Positions 56,259 through 64,000 of a stretch of 64,000 nt of DNA are shown here, in pieces. Location: contig NC_081405.1 of assembly GCF_030272615.1 (NCBI RefSeq), positions 470,134,008 to 470,198,007 on the forward strand, read 5' to 3'. Position 1 is the stretch's first letter, and each line of letters starts with the position of its first letter. The stretch is from Cryptomeria japonica. Its lineage: Eukaryota > Streptophyta > Pinopsida > Cupressales > Cupressaceae. The translations under genes and the position numbers were made by a program. The notes under the pieces are model-generated. The model made no database searches. It was given only the letters and a program-made list of their open reading frames with translations, and was not told where the DNA came from.

Positions 56259-56488
56259 AAAAAAAAAAATTAATGATAAGTGCTATCTACTCTGGGGATA
56301 GCGCCCTGTATTAGATTCAAAAAAATAACTATTACATATCAAAGCCAAGATTCCAGCCATTAACAAAAAAGGACCAATCGAAGGCGGCAAACAAGGCATA
56401 GTTACAAAAGATGAAAACAACTTAGTAGTTGCCTTGAATGGATTGCATGATGATAGCAACATGTTCATCGATAAGAAGCAGTAAGACC

Positions 56489-57172
56489 TCACTTAACATT
56501 GTTACTACGGAGAAGATCTGACTTGACTTTAACACAGATGATCTCAGGGGCAGAAGCTTTGTCAAATATCACCTCAGCATTGAGAGAATCAACGCCTAGA
56601 TTGGCAAGAAAATCCACAACCCGGTTTCCTTCTCTATATGTGTGCATGACCTCATAGACTCCAATCGAGTTCAATAGCAGAGTAAAACATGGGTTCCATT
56701 TACATAGTCTCCTGTTTTGAAATTGCAATTTTTTTAGCCCATTAATAGCTATAAGTGAATCACCCTCGATAACTATTTTTGACAAACCATGTTTGACACA
56801 TAAACTGAGACCCGCAATGAGGACATGAATGTCGGCCTCATTATTGGTGGCCCATCCAAGTGAATCGTAAGTGCCCAAAATCATATCACCCTCAACATTT
56901 ATGATAATGGCACCATATCCAGAGACCCTGAGATTACCTCTACAAGCACCATCGAAGTTCAGTTTGAACCAATCTGGTGCAGGTGCTTTCCATCTGATAT
57001 GCTTCCTATCGACCCTTTTATTAGAGAATACAGAGCCAGGATTGTGGTCTTTCAGTCGCCAATATTTTTCCATGGATCGATCCCAGTCATTGTAGCATCT
57101 GACAATTCTTTTGTGTTTACCATTGACCACTTCCTCAATTGCCAATTTTAAGTTCTCGATGAGTCTATCCAA
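56489..57172 (-). pseudogene. LINE K ORF2, RNase H C-terminus
   Basis: A 227-codon open frame with FKLNFDGACRGNLRVSGYGA (first Asp), WATNNEADIHVLIAGLSLCV (Glu), LSKIVIEGDSLIAINGLKKL (second Asp) and YREGNRVVDFLANLGVD (last Asp). This is the plant LINE RNase H, with all catalytic positions present and no internal stop. It is the end of ORF2. Confidence 0.9.
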
Positions 57173-59515
57173 GGGAAGATATGTTTCTTTAAAATACTCT
57201 TATTCCTCTCCTGCCAGAGGTGCCATGTGATCAAAGATGGGCCAGTCAGCCATAAATCACTCCATTTCGAAGAATGATAGGTGGGCCAAGATAAGAGGAA
57301 GTCTTTTAGTGTTTCATTCTGGGTAGTGACAAAGTTAATTTTATCTAGGAACCAGTTCTAGCAAGCAACAGCGACCGGACAACTGAATAACAAATGATTG
57401 GACGTTTCATCTGCTTCCTTGCACATGACACACATGCTCAGGCCAAAGATACCTATAAGTTTAAGCCTATCCCCAATTAGGATTCAGTTATGAAGAGAAA
57501 TCCAAAGAAAAGCCCCAGCTTTGGGGAGGAGCCGATTATTCCAACATAGCTTGTGTGGCCAGGAAGTGATCGGACTTCTGATTCTTTGTGCCTCATAGCC
57601 CAATTTCACATTGTATTCTCTAGTTTTATAGCCACACCAAAATATGTTGTCATCATCATTGGAGACTGGGATATGTCTGGAATTGAGAATGTTTCGCAAC
57701 TGAGAGCACATCGCCGGATTACCCAAACTCACCAGTTTCCACCTCCTAATCTTCCCATCAGTAAGCTTAGTATCAAAATAATCATGAACAAGAGACCCGA
57801 TATGGGATTCCACCATTTGAATCCAAGCGTGGTCATTGATAAGATCATAGATCGTAGGATCTCCATCCCATGAATCATACCAAAACTTCGCAGAGCATCC
57901 ATTACCGATTTGCCATGAGATATGGTCAGTGATTAATGATTTGCATTCCCATAAGAAATTCCATGTAGCAAATCCTTTTTCCAAATTTGCAACCGTAAGA
58001 ATTCTACTTGGAAGCTCTAAATCCAAATATTTCTTCCTGAAAATTTTGCACCAAAGCTTATGAGGTTCACAGTACATTTTCTAGGTAAGCTTAGCACCCA
58101 AAGCGATATTCTGAAGCTCCATCTTCCTCAGGCATGCACCCCCGAATTCTTTTTGAAAGCACATAGTTTCCCAATTTATGAGTGGAATTCAGTCAGCATC
58201 TTTTTCTCCATCCCACACAAATTTCCTCAAGAGGTTATCCAACTTTACCCCAATAGCATGAGGCATTTTGAAACAAGACATGCTATATACAGGGATGGCC
58301 GATAGAACTGATCGAACCATGGTCAATCGTCCCGCCTGAGATAGCCAATGGTTTTTCCAAAGTAATGTTTTAGCTTCACAAGGTTGGCAGCCATCATCGT
58401 AAATATGTGACTCCTGGCATCCTTTGTCAATTTTGATCCCGAGATATGTCATTAGGAGTTCTGAGGTTTTAATCCCCATGTATCTTGAAATCCTTAACTA
58501 GGACTGCCTATTGATATTAAAGAAGAATAATTGAGATTTATCAATGTTCATTACCTGGCCCGAACACTCTGAGTAGAGATTCAAACTTTCCATTATGCAT
58601 CTTGCTTTAGACATAGAGGCTTCGCCAAACACCCTGGTATCATCCGTGAATTGTGAGTGAGTAATGGCCTCCAATTGATTATGAACCCGTATACCTTTCC
58701 AGTCTCCCATCACGTGCTTTTTCTGAATGAGCTTCCCAAGTACTTCGGCCATAAGAACAAAAATAGATGGAGACAACGGATTGCCCTGACGCAACCCATT
58801 TGTAGCAGAGAAGAATCCGCAAATATTACCATTGACAAGTAGTGAGAACTTCACCAATGAGACGTGGAATTTGATTTATTCAATCCAAGAGGAGGGGAAG
58901 CCAAACTTTTCTAGTACACAAAAGAGGAATTTCCATACAACCCGATCATAATCTTTTTCAACATCCAGTTTAATAGACATGCCTTTCATTTTTTCTTTAT
59001 GCATAGAGTGGATTACCTCCGATACCAAAATAATGCTATCCGCAATTTCTCAGCCTGGTGTGAATCCGTTCTGATTCTCCGAGATGAGTTTAGGAAGAAT
59101 TTTCTTTAGCCTCTGCCATAGCTTTGGAGATGATTTTGTATAGTGTATTGCATAATGAAATAGACCAAAAATCCTTCATAGTCGAGCAATCCAATTTCTT
59201 GGGAATTAGGGAGATCAGAGTGTGATTGATTTCCTTTACGAATTTCCTCTTTTTTTTAAATTCCTCAACAACCAACCAGATATCAGTACCTAGGAAATCC
59301 TAGCATTTTTTAAAAAAATCAGTATTAATACCATCAGGGCTCGGAGCCTTGTGAGGATGGAGTGCAAAAGTGGTCACCCTAACCTCCTCCTGCGAGTAGG
59401 GCACCATCAACATTTCCCGGTCCTCATCCGTAAGGAGAGGATTAATGACCTCTGAGACTAAAGGAAAAGATGATCCGTGATTGGAGTGATTTTCCCCCAA
59501 TAAGCCCATGAAATG
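57173..59515 (-). pseudogene. LINE K ORF2, reverse transcriptase and zinc-binding region
   Basis: RT is spread over several frames. Recognisable: SPDGINTDFFKKC, the TLISLIPKKLDCSTMKDFWS segment (usual ..RPISLC), ATNGLRQGNPLSPSIFVLMA, and QFTDDTRVF, the catalytic F.DD box with Thr instead of the usual Ala. LSQAGRLTMVRSVLSAIPVY and the linker WNNRLLPKAGAFLWISLHN leading to a zinc-binding region (to about 57200) follow. In-frame stops and shifts near 59290, 59080, 58860, 58490 and 58080 break it. Confidence 0.85.
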
Positions 59516-59527
59516 ATTTAAAGCAAA

Positions 59528-60730
59528 TCACTCAATATCCTTATCCAAATACACCCGATTGTCATTATTATCTAAGATTGAACTAATTTTGTTACCACTT
59601 CTTCTTGATTTCATGGATGCATGGAAAAATTTGGTATTTGTATCCCCCTCCGTAATCCAGTGCTCACGTGATTTATCCTTCCAGTATAGTTCCTCCCGAG
59701 TCAGAATCTCAGAATACTGCGTTCTGAGGAGTTTTTCCGCTTCATACTCTTTGTTGGTCATACCCATGGCTATAACTCGACTATTTATTTCTTCCAGTTT
59801 GGATTCGATTCTAAGCTTTTCTGAGAAGATATTTTTGAAAGTGTTTTTGTTCCACTCTTTTAATTTACATTTCATAAATTGTATGCGCTTGGAAAACTTG
59901 AAACTTGGAGAGCCAGCGAACACATTACTCTCCATCCACCAACCTCTGAGAAGATCTAGCAGGGATGGATCTTGCCACCACATGTTCAGGAATTTAAAAT
60001 AATTTTTGGGACCGTGCGACTCATGAGCGATGGACAGTGTGATGGGGAAGTGGTCCGAACCGCTCTGAGATTCAATTATAGACTCAAGAGAATGATTGTT
60101 CAACAACCACCATTCACCGACGAAGAATCTATCTAGTCTTTCAGCGATATTGGATAAATTTAGCCACCTATTATTCCAAATGAACTTGCCATTTTTATGA
60201 ACAATGTCAACTAACCTGCAGTTGGATACAAAATCCTAGAAATCGTCCATGACTTTAGTGGGTTTTTTCAGACCGCCAACCTTATCCTCAAAGTTTAGAA
60301 TGGCATTGAAATCACCAGCCATAATAACCTTCCCCAATTCTAACAAGTTAACTTGAAGCGTAATCTCATTCCGGACTCGCAACTTATCCTCTGTCTTGAT
60401 TGGTCCATAGATGTTGAAAAGTGGAAAACAGAGATTCCACTTTTTGCACTTGATAGTACATGCCATCCAAAAATCACAAGAAGCAATAGGGTAAACCTCA
60501 ATGTTGACCGGGTTCCAGAGAATCCCAAGACCTCCAATAGATCCTCTAGCGTCTCGAAACAGTCCTTCCCATTTAAAACAGAAATTCTTAAAATCCACAG
60601 CTTTATCCGAGTTCAACTTAGTTTCTTGAAGCAATATCACATCCGAATTAAACTTGGTCAAAGCTCTTTTGACCAAGCGTCTTTTGTCAGGGGCAGACAA
60701 GCCCCTGACATTCCATAAGGAGATCTTCAT
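59528..60730 (-). pseudogene. LINE K ORF2, APE-type endonuclease
   Basis: From the start MKISLWNVRGLSAPDKRRLV at 60730: Asn of WNVRG, VILLQETKL (Glu), LFNIYGP (Tyr), VIMAGDFNAILN (Asp, Asn), and, after a stop at 60236 and a frame change, SGSDHFPITLS (Asp, His). All catalytic positions of the endonuclease are therefore identifiable. It nicks target DNA to prime reverse transcription. The second frame (60106-59528) continues into the linker (EELYWKDKSREHWITEGDTN, KFFHASMKSRR). Confidence 0.87.
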
Positions 60731-60927
60731 CTTACTCCAAGGGAGGGGTTTCCTCCCTTGGATACTTTCAAGTAATCTAATACACTTACTAAGCCCTTTT
60801 CGTTGGCTCTCTGTTCTCTGATTGTCTTAAAGCTCTTTCACCCTTTTGTGCCTTTGGCTCTACCCATAATTGCATTCATAGACTAACTGATGCATCGAGG
60901 ATCCAGATTTCCCAGATCATCAAGCGT

Positions 60928-62069
60928 CTATGTTTCATAAATTGGTGCAGAAGATTCAAATCCTAAGACAAAGGTGTTATCCTCAGAATTACCATCCAGA
61001 TCATTACTAGGAGGATTATTATTCTGGGTATCCAAGACCACACTGGATTTTCCGTTGATGATAGATTTGGTAATAGGAATGGGAATGTCGATCGGCTTCT
61101 GAGGTGGAGGATTATTTGAAGCTTTAGGGCCATCCAATAATAAGATATCCTCCGATTTATTTGTATTTTTTTCCCTCCATACCCGATTGATCTTTCTGTG
61201 AGGATTATTAAAGGCCTTTCTAATATAGATGCCACATCTTTCTGTCGTATGTATTCAACTTCCGCATTGAGTGCAGGGCATAATATCCAATTCAATTTCG
61301 ATTTGTTGGAGCCAATCCCCCTCCTTAGTGATGATGGTGATCGATTCCGGAATTTTCTTGACTACAACGATTTTTAACCTAGCATAAGTATACAAATCTT
61401 CACCAATAATACCTTCGTCGATTTCCAGTAAAGTGCCCAAGGATCTACAATTTTTTTCCAAACTAGGGTCACTCCAGTACTCTGTGGGGAGATTAAATAA
61501 TCGAATCCAAACCAGTTTGTCATAAACCGCCAGGGGAGTTGGATCGAAATTTGGGGTCCAAGGTTGGACATAAAGAGGATGGATATCCAAAAACGAGTTT
61601 TGTAAATGAAGAATATGGTCTTTTTCTTCAGCTTCAACGAAGACCGGCACAAAGAAACCCTTGGGAAGGAATTTGACAATGGCATGGCTCCCCCAGTTTT
61701 TGTCCACCCATGATCTGATATCCTTCCTAGGGAATTTGGGACCAACCACCCGAGCGATGATGGCATGCCATTTGAAGATGTCTATGTCATCATCGACTTC
61801 ATCAGACATATCGATTTCAATAGGGTGCGAGCTGTGATGTATTTTTTCAGATTTCCAGGTCTTGAGCAATGGGATCGATCCCTATGGGCCTCCTTCCAAA
61901 CATCGTGTTCTAATAGACTATTTGAATCCCAATCGACATCTAAAACTTTCCATTTGACTGTTCTAGGTCGATCCTGAGTTCCGCCAATGTCGACGCCTTG
62001 TCGATCATTCAAGTTTTTGCCATGCCCCGACTGCTTATTGCGAATAGCTTGCAAATTTTCGTGTTTCAA
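60928..62069 (-). pseudogene. LINE K ORF1 (DUF4283, zinc knuckle remnant)
   Basis: Starts at 62069 (MKHENLQAIRNKQSGHGKNL) and shifts frame near 61860. It then reads WHAIIARVVGPKFPRKDIRS, HAIVKFLPKGFFVPVFVEAE, YDKLVWIRLFNLPTEYWSDP and LDIMPCTQCGS to 61255. This is the DUF4283 nucleic-acid-binding domain followed by the beginning of a CCHC knuckle, standard for ORF1 of plant L1 elements. A stop after CTQCGS and frame changes break the C-terminal part (61295-60928). ORF1 ends about 200 bp before ORF2. Confidence 0.82.
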
Positions 62070-62205
62070 CTGCTCCTCTATCGCACTTTTTTGTACATTT
62101 AATCATTTTTACCTTATAGAAGCAAATCGATTTTTTCCAGGCAAGTATAAGTGCAAGTTTTTTTCTCCCACATTGCTTGTGTGGTGAAAGTTGAGGGTGA
62201 AAGCT

Positions 62206-62560
62206 ATATATGTATGTATATATGTATGTATATGTACATATGTATATATGTATATGTACATATGTATATATGTATATGTACATATGTGAAAGCTTAGATG
62301 ATTGCATTTTGGGAAGATCTTATAATATATATGTATGTATTTATGTATGTATATATGTATATATGTATATACATATGTATATATATATGTATATACATAT
62401 ACATATATATACATATGTATATATGTATATACATATGTATATATATATATATGTATATACATATACATATATATACATATGTATATATATATGTATATGT
62501 GTGTGTGTATGTATGAAAAAAAAGGTGTATGTATATATGTATATGTATGTATGTATGTAT
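62206..62560. repeat. TATATG microsatellite with an embedded inverted LTR H fragment
   Basis: TATATG/TACATA units, (TG)n and an A-run. Positions 62292-62326 are not simple repeat: they match the reverse complement of 55506-55540 in LTR H at 33 of 35 bases. Confidence 0.95.
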
Positions 62561-64000
62561 GTGTACATATACATAAAGCGATGCATAATAATTAGAGTGA
62601 TGCCTATTAATAAGGTGTTGCCTATAATGCAGTGGCACATAACATAAGAATATACATATACTAAGGATGGAGCGAAATGCTCTATAACTTACCCTCAAAA
62701 CATTCCCATGACCAACGCAGCAGTTGGTTCAATGCAAAGGACGGGCATACTGATATTCACTTTCAGTGACTAATCTAAGATTAAATGGTATAAGACACTT
62801 GATTATATCACAGATGCAACATTGGATAAATATAACAATCCGACTGTGATAATCGGTACCAAGGAACATGCTGATCACTAGATCGATGGACACAGAAGCC
62901 TACAAAGTAGAGAAGACAAAGCCAGTAGGATGGGATACAATTATGTTCATAAGAATGTATATAACTAACAAAATCCATCGAAGGGGGCTGACGAATAAAG
63001 CAAACAGTGAACACAGAATATACAGTTCATATGAATAAAGAAGATGTTTAAGTACTTTTGTACCTGTCGTTTAGACAAATACCTAATCACAAGTTACATA
63101 AATACGAATGCTCAAATACTGAGCAAAATTGTCTGAGAACATAACCACAGATAACTAATTCCGCAAGACATTACCTGCATATAAAATGTCAATCGTAGAA
63201 GACAGAGAGCAACATGAGGATACACAGAGCGGAGAATAGAGAGCACACAGATTAATAAGATCACTCACCAGAGGGAAGACATCCCGATTAAAATAAATGA
63301 AAGGCAAAAGGATGCAAACCTAATCTCAAAACGAATATAACCCGACGAGAATAGAAACAACAATTGGGAAGGAGACATATGCATACCAAATGGATTGTTA
63401 AATCCATAGAGCCTAGGCATATCGATTGCTAAACTCTAGTCCGAAAAAGGTTAAGGGGTGATGCCAATAAACACAAAGAGAGGAATGTCATTGAAAACCA
63501 CTAAATACATCCAAAACAATGAGGATTGATACACATAATCGGCCATGCATTGCCAATCAACAAAATATACAAATACGTACACCCCAACAACCAAGGATTG
63601 GGAAAGGAATCAATTACAGAGATCAAACAACAACAATATCAAAGATCATTCAACATTACCCAAATTCAAAATTCTATTGACACATTAACATGATAAAATG
63701 CGAAAATTAACCCAAGTCAAGAGCATCCCAACCTAGAGTCCAACGTGGTTCTCCGGCGTTGTTGAGAGCTCCTCAAATAAATTCCTCTAGTAGGATGGAT
63801 TCACGAGCTATCTTTAGATCAATTCCCAAATTCAAATACCTAAAAAATCTCTAAAATCCCCCCAAAAAAATTGAATCCCCAGACTTCCTAGCAGAAGAAA
63901 TTATCTCGAAAAAAAAACCCCAATTCCTCCCAATTGTGACTCATTAATTTGCATGCAAAAATATTTCCCCACTAAGACCAATAATTACTCCAAAAATCGT
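62561..64000. other. Unassigned AT-rich sequence
   Basis: No open frame above about 70 codons with recognisable content, no LTR end, primer site or repeat array seen. The C-run-rich AT texture toward 63850-63930 resembles part of LTR D (30520-30610), which could mean an LTR fragment, but I cannot align it with confidence. Confidence 0.3.

Larger units (their letters stand above)
56259..62205 (-). mobile_element. LINE K, nearly full-length plant L1, minus strand
   Basis: A 5.9 kb non-LTR element inserted in a microsatellite. In element order: short 5' leader (62205-62070), ORF1 with DUF4283 and a damaged zinc knuckle, ORF2 with APE-type endonuclease, RT, zinc-binding region and RNase H, then a 230-bp 3' UTR. 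The 3' end in element sense reads CACTTATCATTAA followed by 12 T, not poly(A). Target duplication cannot be defined because both flanks are simple repeats. Many stops and shifts. Confidence 0.85.

Overview
This window looks like intergenic, repeat-saturated nuclear DNA of a land plant. I found no host gene, tRNA or rRNA. Every coding stretch I can place belongs to a retrotransposon: Ty1/copia elements primed by initiator-Met tRNA, Ty3/gypsy elements of the Tat type with a second RNase H, and two plant L1-like LINEs. The very long LTRs, deep nesting, AT-rich sequence and long TA/TG/CA microsatellites suggest a large-genome plant, perhaps a gymnosperm. That placement is inference; no gene in the window fixes the species. 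A short run of the plant telomere word AAACCCT (36161-36185) fits a plant.

Layout. 1-1425 is the 3' end of a plus-strand copia element (B) inserted in the 3' part of a minus-strand copia element (A, 1426-9480). A is also split by a 5'-truncated plus-strand LINE (J, 3971-6953, 10-bp target duplication). 9481-20215 is a minus-strand Tat-like gypsy (E). It has a 1.34 kb 3' LTR, a decayed plant-mobile-domain (PMD) gene in antisense between pol and that LTR, and a pol with order protease, G-patch, RT, RNase H, second RNase H, integrase. Its 5' part is lost at a junction with the 5' half of a minus-strand copia element (F, 20216-22679). A diverged LTR fragment follows (22680-23299). Then comes a complete minus-strand copia element (C, 23300-34824, both LTRs, target duplication TAAAC), whose integrase gene is split by a 4.15 kb solo LTR (D, 27327-31475, target duplication GAATT).

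34910-62560 is a TA/TG/CA microsatellite tract broken up by four insertions: a copia solo LTR (G, 35295-36810), a 16.4 kb minus-strand gypsy (I, 37306-53701, target duplication ATGTA), another copia solo LTR (H, 54360-55814) and a nearly full-length minus-strand LINE (K, about 56259-62205). I see nothing recognisable in 62561-64000.

The most unusual object is element I. Its LTRs reach 5.8 kb and carry a roughly 1,100-1,180-codon ORF of unknown family in the sense direction, preceded in the 3' LTR by twelve palindromes built on the core GGACTTTAAAGTCC with changing but still self-complementary arms. Part of this ORF is identical over 546 bp between the two LTRs, although the flanks differ by several percent. 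Element I also carries its second RNase H upstream of RT, whereas element E in the same window carries it downstream. A second recurring structure is a C-rich-loop hairpin 15-34 nt from the U5 end of six copia LTRs, with stems that change in sequence but stay paired. All coding regions are decayed by stops, frameshifts or truncation, so no element here looks currently autonomous.
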